From: Karalla daura
Taxonomy: Eukaryota > Chordata > Actinopteri > Chaetodontiformes > Leiognathidae
NCBI GenBank assembly: GCA_029224185.1
Contig: CM055194.1
Coordinates: forward strand, 22,751,174-22,815,173
Length of the DNA stretch: 64,000 nt
Reading direction: 5' to 3'
Part shown: positions 1 through 11,884 of the stretch, piece by piece
Position numbering within the stretch: position 1 is the first letter of the stretch
Layout: each line of letters opens with the position of its first letter
Notes under the pieces: model-generated
Told to the model about the DNA's origin: nothing
What the model saw: only the letters and a program-made list of their open reading frames with translations
Databases searched by the model: none
Position numbers and translations under genes: made by a program

Positions 1-2525
1 GGTTGTCTCTTTATCGTTTTTATCATTTTTGACATCCTTGTATTTCTACCTGTCAGTGGGTAGCACTGTTGCTTTTCCACAAGAAAGACAAATCTGATGT
101 TTGATCTAAGGCCTTTCTGGGGGTAGACTGTATTAAATGCATCCCCCAGTGCTATAGGATAGGCTCCATCAGATCCCAATGACACAATTTGGGCACAAAA
201 CAGGTCAAGAAAATGAAAGACTTAATGAATATCCTCTAATATCCCGTCTAACTTGAAGTATCACAGCTTAAACATCAATATCAAAGTCACTCTTAGTCCT
301 GTAATACTCTGAGCCCTTGATTATCTCGGGATATGGACGTTTCTCCTCATCAAGGCCACCTCATTTAAGTCTTAGGAACATCTTGCGTTAAGACAGCCAT
401 CAATCTATCCATTATCAATCAAGGAGAGGACTCACACACCACTATCTATTTATCTTGCCAAGTGCTCTATTAATATCAAATTAATTTCCCCATTGAAAGT
501 ATCAATCACTCAAGCAGCTTTTTTCCCCCTCTCAACTCATTAGCTCGGTAATTGTCCTTGTTTACAGGGGAAAGTCAAGGCAGGATGGCTCGGATAAGGC
601 CGGATGAACAATCTGTGCAGGTTCCAGCAGTTTCCCACAAACCTGGTGCAACATCCTCCCCACTCATAGGCATGGATGGGACATCCACCCCCCTTACGTC
701 AGCCATAGACTCCAGGAGAGGCTGAGCTGTTGAGGATTCAATGTCTTTCAGACTTTCTACATCTAGTCATTTAGCAGACACTTTCATCCAAAGCATCATG
801 TGTAAGTGACAAATAGAGCTCCTCATTATCCAGGTAACCAAGGGATGAGCGTGCAGTAGTGTAAGGTCAGAGTTTAAGGTCCAGTGAAGAGAAGAAAGCA
901 GTAGGACATTAGTAATGACATTAGAGTGAAGAGAGAATAAGGACAGTGTTAGATATGCTCTAGGAAGAGTCGGACCTTCAGGAGCTTCTACAAGACGGAG
1001 AGGGACACTCCTGCCCTGGTGGCACTTGGTAGAGCTCGTAAACTGGAGTTGTGAGATTATTTATTTTCTACAGACTGTGATGTGGGGCTGGGGCTGAATG
1101 ATGCTGCTGACAGATGGCTGCACCTCAGCAGATGACACCGATCGAGACACAGCCCGACAGGAGACTGAGAACTGGTCAGAGAAGAAGAAATGCAGATTTA
1201 AAACAATCATCGCAAAACTGTAGATTTTCTCAGCTACCAATAATTCCTTAAGAAATACTTTACTCACTTTGTACCGGGCATGGCATTGTTAACTCTTTCA
1301 GCTTGATATCCCTAAAATATTAGAGTAACTTAAATGACACTGTTAATAGACACTTGACCTGCCACTGTTATAGCTACTTCACAGTGAATGACAGATGAAT
1401 GAATAATGCTTCTTTCCAAAGCATCCCATGACAACTCTGAGGGATATTGTGATGATGATGAAGAGACTTCTCTGAAATATTTCCAGTGGCCAATTTGGAC
1501 ATCACTGCCTTTTCTTTGAACTTCTTGATGGGGATCCCAATGTTTATTTAAGTTACCTGTTAAATCTTCTGTCGCTATATCTTCTCTGGACTTTTCTGGA
1601 TCACAAATTTTGGACAGTTTTACCTACTTATTCCTTGCTTAGGTTTGAGTATAACAACTAGACTTGTCTTTTTTAGACAGGGATCACAATGTTTAAGATG
1701 GCAGACAATCTGAATATGAATGGAGATGATATGTGGAGAGGCACACGTTCTCGGCAGTGTGAAAGAGCAGGATGATGCTTGGGCTGGACGGCTGCAGTGA
1801 GGTGCTACAGTCAGTGTGCGGAGGTCTGTGACGATGGCGTCACGCTCCCTCCCGAACACACAGCCTCGCTGTGGGGTCGTCACTCGCAAAACTGGGACAC
1901 GGGGAGATTAAGTATGATTGCATGTGTGACGAAGCATGCTGTCACATGGAAAAAAATTTATATATAGGGAAGGTAATGAGAGATAGAAATGAACTCTACT
2001 AATTATAGCGCGTCATCTTAACGTCTTCAAAGACATAAAACCCTATCTCATCCCTCGTTCTAATCATGGCACTCATTGTCCCCATGTAGTGCAAATATCA
2101 GCAGCAGTGTGTATATCTGTGTGTGTGAGTGTGTGTGTTGACTCTAACCTGGTGTTAACCACAGACTAAATCCTATTTGGAGCCATGCAGCGCTCTGGCA
2201 GACAAAAGCAAAGCCAGCAGCCAGCTCAGCACTCAGAGGTTACATTTACACCGGGGACGTGGATCCCTGCAGCCTCACGGCCGGCCTGTCACAGCCGTCT
2301 TTGTTCCGGGAGCTGTCTGGGAACACCTGACGGACTGACGACCCCTCCAGGACAAAAGCTCCACTGCAAAGTGTACAGGTAGGGAGAACCGGCGCAGTGC
2401 TGTAGTCGACGCTGCGACAAAGAAGGCTTCGCCACCCTCACATGACCGAGTTACACGTTTTCTCCTGGAAGAAATACAGTTTATTTCATCTGGTCGTCCT
2501 TAGGTTCTACGGCTATGTTCACACA
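1..2525. other. 3' flank of the RGM gene, no gene seen
   Basis: Apart from the repeat at 763-1045 and short TG-rich tracts near 2108-2140, I see no open frame with domain similarity and no splice-framed exon. Reading frames of 60-90 codons here lack coding character. Confidence 0.5.
763..1045. repeat. Teleost dispersed repeat remnant
   Basis: The segment opens with catttagcagacactttcat, a diverged form of a phrase common in fish genomic repeats (catttagcagacgctttta). It continues with the usual 'gaagagtcggaccttcagg ... ggagagggacactcctgcc' type sequence. Class and boundaries are uncertain; recognition is by remembered resemblance only. Confidence 0.4.
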
Positions 2526-2765
2526 TGTCCATCCATCCATTCACTTACATGCTTAGAGGCACAGAACACACCCTGGACAGGCCACTAGTTCATCACAGGA
2601 CACACAAACACTCACAGTTCAGAGTCTCCAGTCGACCTTAACGTGTTTTTGGACTACCAGAGGACAGGCCTGCCTCCAGATGTGGGCAGAGGCCACTGAG
2701 TTGATCCTGGAGTCTAACCATGTTCCTACTGGCTGTGAGGCAACAGTGCTATCCACTCCAACACC
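2526..2765 (-). mobile_element. SINE-like teleost repeat, reverse orientation
   Basis: Read on the minus strand the copy runs from a 'gcactgttgcctcacagc' start to a tail of GGATGGATGGACA. It contains the recurring 'ggacaggccactag', 'agagtctccag' and 'tttttggact' phrases in reverse complement. Other copies lie at 35345-35612, 42060-42440, 49200-49360 and 55178-55510. It lies just beyond the RGM polyadenylation signals. Confidence 0.6.
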
Positions 2766-2829
2766 ATGTTACCATATGACACGGTCTGAACACATAGAAA
2801 CATGTTTTACTGGTCATTAATTACCACAT

Positions 2830-2845
2830 TTTATTTCGTTTTATT
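2830..2845 (-). terminator. Candidate polyadenylation signals of the RGM gene
   Basis: Two AATAAA hexamers on the minus strand (2845-2840 and 2835-2830) lie about 1.45 kb after the stop codon. They are followed on that strand by a GT-rich stretch near 2790-2815. This would give a 3' UTR of about 1.5 kb covering 2.8-4.3 kb. Confidence 0.5.
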
Positions 2846-4297
2846 TGAAATCTTCAATGTACATATTGGTCAACATTACAGGTTTGCAGCCTCCGTTTGG
2901 TCTGTACACCTCAGTGACCCTGGGTCACACAAGTGGCATCTTTAGAAAGCTCATCATTTAGATATTAGTTTGGTAAATCACAGTTCAGATGTTTTTTTCT
3001 GTTACGAAAATGTAAATGATGTCAAAGCACTGTCCTTGTTAAACAATGAAATGGAATAAACAGAGCAAACTGATTATTAAAATAGTTTTAAGCCATGAAC
3101 ACCAAATTCAAGCTAAAAACCTCAATTATTTACAAGAGTTTGAGTTGATAAAGATATTCCACAACTTAAGATGATAATATCTGTATTACTTCAGAGTTAT
3201 AATCATCTAAAACGGTTCAGTTGTTTCAGACGCGGAGATAATCCACCTGAAATGAACACAGCAGGAGCAATGGAAGTCATTTGCTATCACAATTATCTAC
3301 TTTGTGATGTGATGGGTGAATACAAAAAGGAAAAAGTGAGCCTGGTCTGGAGTGTCCAACACTTTAATACAGGAAATTACATGTACAACACAACACATAT
3401 TAGTTTACTTTTCCTTACAATGTCTCAAAATAACCTACTCAACACGACAAATGGAAAACATATTACAGTTAAAACATCTATACACAGGCAAATGTACACA
3501 ATATAAAACACATATATACACTCTTTTAATATATTATTATATAAAGATTTGTGTTTCTTTTTAACCTTTAAAACTGGAAGCCAAACAGCTTGAAGAGGGA
3601 GTGTTTCACAGAAGATGAGAGCTGCTGAACGTGTTTATGGATAGGTAGTTTTTACATACAGTTGTTGGATCCTGTGTATTTAAGCGTGCCGATTTCTGGA
3701 ACAACAGTCGAAGTAAACAAAGAAATAACAGTTAAATACACAAAACTTAGTGTTAAAACCGGTAAGTGCTATTGATATCACTGGATCATACAGGATCTGG
3801 AGGCCAGGTGGAGACGGCGTACGTAGAGCTACGTACTGTGGTGTAGTGATGGGTGATTGTGCATTTCCTCAGTTAAAAAATGAATATTTACAAAAAGTTC
3901 TGTTTAGCTGCCTGGACGTCAGCACACACGCACACACAATTATGAGTTTAACCTTTTTAAAGACCGTTGTAAACCAGACTCATCCGCAGCAAGGACGGGA
4001 GAGCAAGCATTGGCGCTTGACCTCTAAAACCGAGCGACAATTACGTTCTGCATGAAATGATGTGACCCATGTAGCAAATCCACTGGAAATGTTAAGTGGG
4101 AAGAAACGCCAGCTTTTTATAATAGTGAAATCCTTCAAATGACAAAAAAAAAACAGATCACGACATTCACAATGCAAAAAAGAAAAAAAAAAAAAGACAA
4201 TTACGTACTATGACTGAGCTCTAGTCACTCTTTCCTCAAGCTGGTAATGCTTCCATGTTCTGTCTGTCTCATTTATATTTATGCTTTTTCTTCTTTT
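2846..4297 (-). other. Probable 3' UTR of the RGM gene
   Basis: AT-rich sequence between the stop codon at 4300-4298 and the paired AATAAA signals, with no competing AATAAA on the minus strand that I could find. It includes an A-tract region at 4143-4196. No coding frame is supported. Confidence 0.5.
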
Positions 4298-7250
4298 TCA
4301 CAAAAGCAGCGTGACGAGGAGGAGGAGGAGTGAGAGCAGGGAGCCGCTGGCTGCCGCAGCAGGAGCAGAGGAGTACGCGTCCCCTCGGTTGGACAGACGA
4401 GGAGTCCTGGGCGAGTTCTGCTTCAGTTTACTGGGCGGCAGCGCCTTCAGGTCCTCCAGGGCGCCGTACGCCGCCATGGAGAACTCGGGGTCTCCGGTGG
4501 TCAGCAAGTCAAAGACGCAGGACTGGAAGTACACGTCCTCCACCTGCAGCGTCTCTCTACACTTGGCGGTGGCGCGCTCCACCGTGTAGACCTGGTGCGG
4601 GGGCCTGAGGGGCCCCAGGGGCTCGGAGCCAGAGCCCGGCAGCCGCGGCTGCTGGCTCTGCCGGCCCAGCGTGTGCTCCTTGATGAGCTCGTTGCGCGGG
4701 CAGCCGTGCAGGCACAGCTGCAGGCCGCCATTGTCCTCGGAGGAGTCCAGCGTGTCCTCGGGCATGCGGATGGCGAAGGTCAGGTAGTTGCCCACGCGCC
4801 GCACGATGATGGACGTGCCGATGTAGCGCGCCTGGATCTTCACCGAGCCGGAGCCGGAGCCGGGGCCGGAGCCGCGCTCCACGATGGTCAGGCTGCCGCT
4901 CTCGCCGCCGCTGCGCGTCCCGTCCTGGAAGGCGAGCGGCAGGTCCTCGGTGGTCGCCTGGTAGACCTTCTGATCCGTGCAGCCGTGGTACGACTTGAAG
5001 ATCACAGTGATCTGCACACAAAAACAAACAGACATTCACACTTTATTAGGATTCAAATGTTTTAGGGTGAGATAGATACATACATACACACACAAGACTC
5101 ATATTTACATAACATATCTATACACACAGTATTGCACTGCTGCCATTGTTGGATATAGGTTGATTCTTATTCATCTTTGTTTATTGATAAACGTAATTTT
5201 TTTGCATCTATTTCCTTTTTTTTTTTCCCCATAGGTATCGTGTTCCATTTCCATTCTTTCGCATGTCCTTTTATATAGAGAAATATTGAAAAGATCCTTT
5301 CAATCCTTCAATAACATTGTTGTTCATGTTAAATTATTGTATAATGTTGTCAATACCATATTGTTTATTGTTATGGTGTTGTCTGCCCTAAAACACTCAG
5401 GATACAAAGTGGGTGAAATAAAGGGTGAAGGACATAAAATAAGCTCTCAGGAGCTCCAACGCTGCAGCTCTTTTTGTTTTGCAACACAAAGGAATCCCAG
5501 CTTTTCCTCGACGCGCTGCAGTTCCCCTCCTGACCACAAGGTGGCAGCAGGAACCTGCTTTACAAGGCGCTCGCGGCCCTCTGTGGCCTTCAACCTACGG
5601 AGGTTGTAATTGTCTCCTAATCTAATTCAAAACTACCACAAAACATTAACAGGATGCCTGTAAATAAAACTCACAGCGTGGCCCTCGCTTTTAAAGAAGT
5701 TACCAGCAATTAAAGCAGAAGCAGCTCCTCGAGCCGTCCCCCTGTGAATGTTGGCTCACACTGCACGCTTTCATAACCGCCTCAAATCTCCTCGCCGTTA
5801 CGACCCTGCCACAGACAGGGAAACGACTGTGATTCCTATTGGAGCTGAGCTCTGAGAAAGAGTGGCCCGGCGTCCCCGTAACCTGACGGAGCGGGGGCTG
5901 CGGTCACGTCTCCGCTCGTGGAGAAGGAGAGCCGGGGATACTGTACTTGATGGATGATTTCCTGTCTCAAGTCTGGCAAGTTGAAAACAACTCCGAGAGC
6001 ATGACGAGGGGGGACGTGCAGGTTCTGGCTGGGAAGCAACACCCAAACGACTCAGGATGCATTCAGAAAAATAAACAAAAAGAACCCCTCCTTGTTCAAT
6101 TAAGAGAATCAAGAGCCCTCGCTGCTTTGTCCAATTATTCCTTTATTTTTCCACATTATTCCATATTTACACAAAAAGCGGCCAGTTAATTATTTGACCA
6201 GAGGGGTGAAAAAACATTCCACATCGTGGCGGTGGAGGAAAATGTTTGAGTGAGCGTTAATCACTACCATATGACCACCCATGTGTTAAAGGTAGAGCGC
6301 TCAACCATGTCTGTGATTCAACACCGCTGAAGGACTCCCCTCCTCTCCGCTCCCTTTTCCCCTCATAGATCTGAAGGAGCTCCAAGACAAGAGGAATGCT
6401 GGAGGCTCAAGAGGCACCGTGGAATGACGATTAACTTCACATGTTTGATACTTTATGGCAATACTAGAGCGAGCAGGCCCCGCACTCTCCGCCGCCAGCT
6501 CATATAGGCCCCGTCAGGTTCTGAACTATCTGGAGGAGGCAGAAAACGGGTCACCAGATGAGTCTGAATAGTCTGTGTTTTGGTTTTCTCTTGTGAAATC
6601 CCATTTTAAGGGTGGACTTAATGCATTAAAATGAAATAAGACTTTGGGGTTTTTGCGAGCACACGCTGCTCCCTTTCAAGAGCTCACACATGTTGAAACC
6701 TCTGTTGTTGCTACAACAAACAATTATTTTTGTTGTTGGTTAATTTAGGGCCGTTTGATTCCTGGCCTGTGCCTGTTCTCCCCATGTGTTGGGTTCCTCT
6801 GGGGAGGGAGGGGGGTTGGTTCAGTCCAACTCACCATCAAAAAACACAGATCTGTGGTCAAACCTCCTGTCAGGATGTGTGTCCAAAGCCCTGCTTTAGA
6901 TCTGGAGTTAATCCTTACATGCTAATTTTACTGGACCACACCAGGTGTGATGGATACCAGCAACATAAGGGAGTTAACTAGTTTACCACTGTGCTCGTCT
7001 AGAAATATCTTGAGTTCGTCAATAGGTGCAATTCCAGGACTTTGAGAAATAAGCAAAAACTCCTATCACAATAGCTTAAAAAAACCCTCTCACACATCCA
7101 TAAAACATTCTGATGCTCTGTGTGTTATTACAGAAGTGTACTGCAAAAGTGTGATTGGATGCATTTTTCTGCATTTTCTCATCACCGGACATGACGTGTG
7201 TGTGTGGGGGGGGGGGCATGCCCAGTTCAGTTCAAATACGATGGCAATGA

Positions 7251-7296
<46 letters not shown>

Positions 7297-10200
7297 CAAA
7301 TAAAAACTATGGAAATGCGAAAGCATCTTCCTCAAAGCCAAGATTTAAGGGTCATGAGACTTCAGGCTCGTGCGCAACACATCGCTCAGTGGAAACACCC
7401 ACAAGTTGGACTTTGTAATGTCACTATTATTTTAAGGAAAATCTGAAATAAAAACACGACTCCTACCTAAAGAAAATAGTGTCATGACGCATGTTGCGAC
7501 GCTTGTGTTTTGTTTGCTAAACATCCATAAAGTAAGCCCTCCCCCCGACGTTATTCCAATAAGGGACCGATTGTCATGGGAGTCAGCCCAACACCCAACA
7601 CACCCCCCCAGTCATCCCAGTACGACTCTCCCCCAGATCCACCCTCACCTTGCTGGTTGCCGTGGCGCTGGAGCCCAGGACGACGGGCACGTTGGTCACC
7701 TGCACCGACAGGAAGCGGTTGTCGATCAGAGGCCACGCCCCCTCCACTTTACAGGTCTGAAACTCGTCTCGGAAAGTCCGTAGGTGCGGGTCCCCGAATA
7801 ATCCACAGTGGGCGTACTTCTTCTGCTGCCCGGCCGGGCCGGCCGCCACCAGGACGCGGTTCTCGTAGTCGCAGAGCTCAGACACGGCCGGCCGGGACGT
7901 GCTGGGCACCTTGGCGGAGGACGTGGGCCCGTCGCTGGAGCAGTTGTGCTGAATGAATAACTCCTTAATGCGGAAGACGGCCGAGTGGTAGACCAGGTCG
8001 CCCCGGCAGCTGCGCGCCTGCCGCCTGGTGCACAGGGAGTAGGCTCGCAGGGCGATGCAGTAGTCCACGTCCACGGCCGAGTCCTCCTGCAGACCGCTGG
8101 AGGGTGAGGTAGAAGCCACGTACTCCGCATTGCAGCGCTGGATCCGACACTGCTGGCAGTGAGCTGCAGGGACGGAGAACAAGGGGAAAACAAGCTCGTC
8201 AACACTTTGGACTGACACACTTTGTCGACGATGTTGTTATGATGTAAATATTTCAGAGCTGAAACTAATCAGTATCAATTAATAAGATAATCAGCTATTT
8301 TTATAATGATTTAAGCATTTTTTAATTGATATGAAGAACAAAATTCTCTGGTCTCAGCTTCTTATATGTGTTTTTTTCTGGTTTCTTTTAGTGTCTGTGA
8401 TGGAAAATTGGATGGACAAAAAAATGTAGAGCTTACTTTGGCCTTTGCTTAACAGTCATTCATTTTCATCTTGTTTACATTATTTCTTAACCAAACAATT
8501 GGACCTGCAGCAACAGTTCATTCGATATATTTGACAATATATAAAATCAAACAATTGACAGATTCTGATAAACAATTCAGCAATTTAAGCGTTGTAAACA
8601 TTTTTCTGAGAATGATTCAAGACATTAAGCCAAAATGTATCTTCTTAACTTTGAACATTTTCAGATTTATTCAATTATCTAGGACATAAAATTGAATGCC
8701 ATTGAGTTGCAGACACAAAAAAGGCATTTGAAGGCCTTATCTTGGCCTTTGTGAAACAACCATTAACAATTTTCACATAATTGTATAAACCAAAGCACTA
8801 ATCAGCTAATCAAGGAGTAATGACAGATTTATTGACTACAAAAATAACTATTGGCTGCAGCCCCCACACTGAATATCTGAGCAGGGGGATGTTGAGGAAA
8901 GAGCAGCCGAGTTGAAAACTTTTCCACAATCAGGTTTAGCTCAATCAGGAGAGCCATTAAAACCCAAACGTGTGAGCTCACGAGGCCATGGTCCCACACT
9001 GTGCTCTGGAGTCAGTCAAAACTTATTTCCCCCAACTAGCCCTCACAGAAATAGCATGTAGCCTCACTGTGGGAGGAAACCGACCTGTGTTAGTTTGCCT
9101 GAGGGTGCTGAATGTGGTTTGGCTGCTGCTGGGGTAATTGAAGTCCATTAAGCTACGCTGCATGGCACGGCAGCAGCGTACGGGGGAGGCTAACTTGAAT
9201 GAGGAGGATCACGAGAGGACGGATCACAGAGAGACGCACTTGTTCAGCGACTCTGGGTCTGGGACAAGGCTCAGCAGGTGATGTTTGGGTGGCATTGCCT
9301 TAAATTCAGAGCTTCCAGTTAAGTTATGATTCACAAGTGGGATGTTTGTTATCACAGAAAACATGGGCCTGAACCACCTCTGGGTGTTTAACAAGTTTCT
9401 TCCAGAAGTGTGTTACTTTTGGGTGGGATGTCGATATTAACTCCCACTGAAGAGCAGCTCAACAACACATGCCAAACTTTTACGTTCTTCTTTTGACACT
9501 ATCTAGTCTCTCAAACAAGGGCAAAGACAACTGCAGAGGAAAACGTGAGTAATTTTGCACCGTTTCACATACTTCTAAAGCGCAGAGGGCATCACAGCAG
9601 GTGATTAATGTGTCCCGCGAGTCGCTGCTCTTCAACACAAGCTCAGATAAAGACGAGATGTGAGTGCGAGAGGTCAAGTTAGAGCCATTCAGCATCCCTC
9701 CCACCGAATTCCAATGGACCCCCCTCCCACCCATGTCTCTCGCCAAAGGTCACCAAAGTCTGCCATGATTGACACTTTTTGACAATCGCCGCCTGCACAG
9801 CCATCAACAAACCGCGCATCTCCCCTAAGGGTCTTTATGCTCCGCACTTAATCGGCAAGCAACAAGCGCGAGGGACCATGTGGGGGAATATGAGAACGGA
9901 AAACAAACTGGCAAAAAGGACCACACAGACTGTATTTAGTTCTTAGTACATCATAGATTAGAAGATGATCTGGAGATAGAGTCTTTGCCTTTTTAAACGG
10001 CGGGAAGCTTCAAGAATTACACAAGTTAAACACCCAAAGTTTAATCCCCCAAAATAGCTTTTGTGAGTATTAGCACAAAACAAGGCTGAAAAGACTTCAA
10101 AATGGGATTTAACGTAGGATTAAACACAGATTTAGCCAATGCAACATCAAACTGATGTTTTGGACATAGTTGAGCACAGATTTGCTATTAATTATTACAT

Positions 10201-11884
10201 GTTTATGAAGCAGCCCATACTACCAAAGTCCAAATCCATTTGTGCAGATTCAGTCGTATTATTTGTTGCATTCATAAACATCAAGTTTGAGTACGATGGA
10301 AATCCTGCATGACTAAAAAATGTGTTACATCTTAACCAACATACTGATGTAACAGTGGAGGCTTTTGCCAACTTTACAGCAAACAATATGTGTACAATAT
10401 GTCGTGTCCAACAACAAAGTACCAAAACAACAAGTCGGGGTATGTTGGAAATCTTGCTTGACTGAGATCCTTTAAGCACATAGAGCACATCCAAACCAAC
10501 TGAGGTCTCAACCTCTGCCAAATTTCCAGTAAAAGGACAACAAAGTACCTACAGAATAAGTTAATGTTGCAAGTTAGTGTATGCTGGAAACCATGCACTA
10601 GTGGTAAGTTTTAAAACTCTTATGTCTTAACCAACATACATCCTGAATTCCCCAAAGAAAATAAAGTAAAGATCGTTTCTATCTGCCTACCTGCTGAAGT
10701 AACTGAGATCTCAACTTCGCAGAAGACAGTCACACTATTTGTTATTTTCAGTAACAAGCACCAAAACAGCAAGTTACGTTGGAAATCTTGCCTAAGTGAA
10801 AACTTTTATCACATCTGAAGACAGCAAAGTACCAATCAAGTTCAAGTAGTCTGAAAATCTTGCAAGACTGAAAACTTGATCATCTGAACTTTTTACTCCA
10901 TCTTCACAAACTTTACTCAGGTTACACAGAGGAGGGTTCAAACTTTTAGCCAATTTTGCTACAAAGTCTAAACTCATGTCTGCACACCGTGTATTAAATC
11001 GACTTCATAGAACGCAGATTAAGCAGCAGACCCTGGGTTCAGTGGTTTGGTGTCTGCTCTGTGCTCAGGGGGACAGAGCAACATGTTGAGAGGCCAAAAA
11101 GTTGGACCCCCATGCATGGTGCAGCTCACAAAGTTAATAAATGAAGCATGAACAGGGGGAAATACCACGGTCCAGTTAGCTCCTCCAGCACACAAAACAC
11201 CCCAAAGTACACGTTAAAGACGTACTCGGTGTTTTCAAAAGGGAGGGTATATCATGCTAAGCATTTTCCGCTGTTTTTTTTTAAAGAGAGGGTTGAAAGA
11301 AAGACAAGAAAACAAGCTCCGAGATTTATCCTGTGCTACTAGCCTGCTATGCTAACTGGAAGCTAGCGCCCGTAACTTCACGATAACCGTCTCAATAGTG
11401 TGTTTTTAAACTTTCAAAAAACAACCATGACGTTATTCTGTAAAGCCTTGTCGTTGTATGTTTGATCTTGTCGGGGGGAAATGTCGGGAATGTGCTTTAC
11501 AAAGTCAGTGTGTTGGGAAGGTGCGCTAGCTCTGCTAGCCGATCGGAGGAGGACGGAGCTGCGCTGCATAACAAATCACAACTTTCAAAAGGACACGTTT
11601 TAACGCGCGAGAAGTGGTTGAAAAGTTAGAAAACTCGGTAGAAAAGTTAACTTTTCTTCCCTAAATTGGGCTAAGTTGAAAGCGGACGGGGGTGGGGGGT
11701 TAAAGCAGAGCGGGACCCACAGATTTGCTCCTACTCTGCATGGAGGTTTTGAAGATGTTTAATAAAGAGTCGGTGTGTTCGCTCTCTTACCTGGTCGAAA
11801 CAGCAGCGAGAGTAAAACCATCGTCAACGTTACACAGTCCCAAAGCTGCCGCTTAGCCGTGATTTGTGATCCGCTTCTCCCCAT
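4298..11884 (-). CDS. rgmd: Repulsive guidance molecule family protein (RGMB/RGMd type), GPI-anchored BMP co-receptor and neogenin ligand
   Basis: Three coding exons join in frame: 11884-11791, 8163-7649 and 5011-4298, with GT/AG junctions, giving 440 aa (human RGMB is about 437). Residues 1-31 are a basic then hydrophobic signal peptide. The cysteine-rich N-terminal RGM domain follows (about 34-150, with RGD at 85-87 and an NCS glycosylation site at N105). Next is the von Willebrand type D-like part with the FGDPH motif; RGM proteins self-cleave between D156 and P157. The C-terminal 20 residues are hydrophobic after a small-residue stretch, as in a GPI-anchor signal. VEGAWPLIDN, VQVTNVPVV, MPED and YFQSCVFDLLTTGD are RGMB-like rather than RGMA or hemojuvelin. 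It is clearly diverged from RGMB in the N-terminal domain, and linkage to 19p13.3-type genes favours the fish paralogue rgmd. The family assignment is near certain; rgmd over rgmb is inference. Odd: a Gly-Ser insertion at 250-259 and very GC-rich exons. Confidence 0.93.
5012..7648 (-). other. Intron 2 of the RGM gene
   Basis: Bounded by a GTGAGG donor at 7648 and a gtgtgcag acceptor at 5013-5012. It is AT-rich, with a G-run (about 7206-7217) and a GT microsatellite at 7253-7294. Reading frames inside are short and unsupported. Confidence 0.75.
7253..7294. repeat. (GT)n microsatellite
   Basis: About 21 uninterrupted GT dinucleotides in RGM intron 2, preceded by a G-run at 7206-7217. Confidence 0.97.
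8250..8870. mobile_element. MITE-like teleost dispersed repeat with inverted ends
   Basis: The left end (agctgaaactaatcagtatc) and right end (ggctgcagccc) resemble in opposite orientation the two ends of a common fish repeat that begins 'gctgcaactaacgattatt'. The interior contains the diagnostic 'attctctggtctcagcttct' and 'tctggtttctttt' phrases. AT-rich and non-coding; it sits at the 3' end of RGM intron 1. Confidence 0.55.
10200..10980. repeat. Degenerate tandem repeat in RGM intron 1
   Basis: The phrase 'tatgttggaaatcttgcttg' recurs in diverged form near 10291, 10436, 10579, 10776 and 10848. A second phrase, 'aacaaagtaccaaaacaaca', recurs near 10412, 10538, 10752 and 10823, and 'cttaaccaacata' near 10329 and 10625. 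The unit was about 140-150 bp, with later deletions. It is not a repeat I recognise from other fish loci. Confidence 0.6.

Larger units (their letters stand above)
8164..11790 (-). other. Intron 1 of the RGM gene
   Basis: Bounded by a GTAAGAG donor at 11790 and a ccctgcag acceptor at 8165-8164, separating the signal-peptide exon from the main body. It holds the MITE-like element at 8250-8870 and a degenerate tandem repeat at 10200-10980. Confidence 0.8.

Noticed and set aside
4595..5065. 156-codon frame antisense to RGM exon 3
   Set aside because: Shadow frame caused by the high GC content of the real minus-strand exon.
7198..7446. Open frames across GT/CA microsatellites
   Set aside because: Frames encode only Val-Cys or Thr-His repeats produced by the dinucleotide arrays (the same holds near 23032 and 26094).
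4298..11884. RGMA or hemojuvelin assignment
   Set aside because: Core phrases VEGAWPLIDN, VTNVPVV and YFQSCVFDLLTTGD follow RGMB rather than RGMA (YYQACVFD, VTNTPV) or hemojuvelin.
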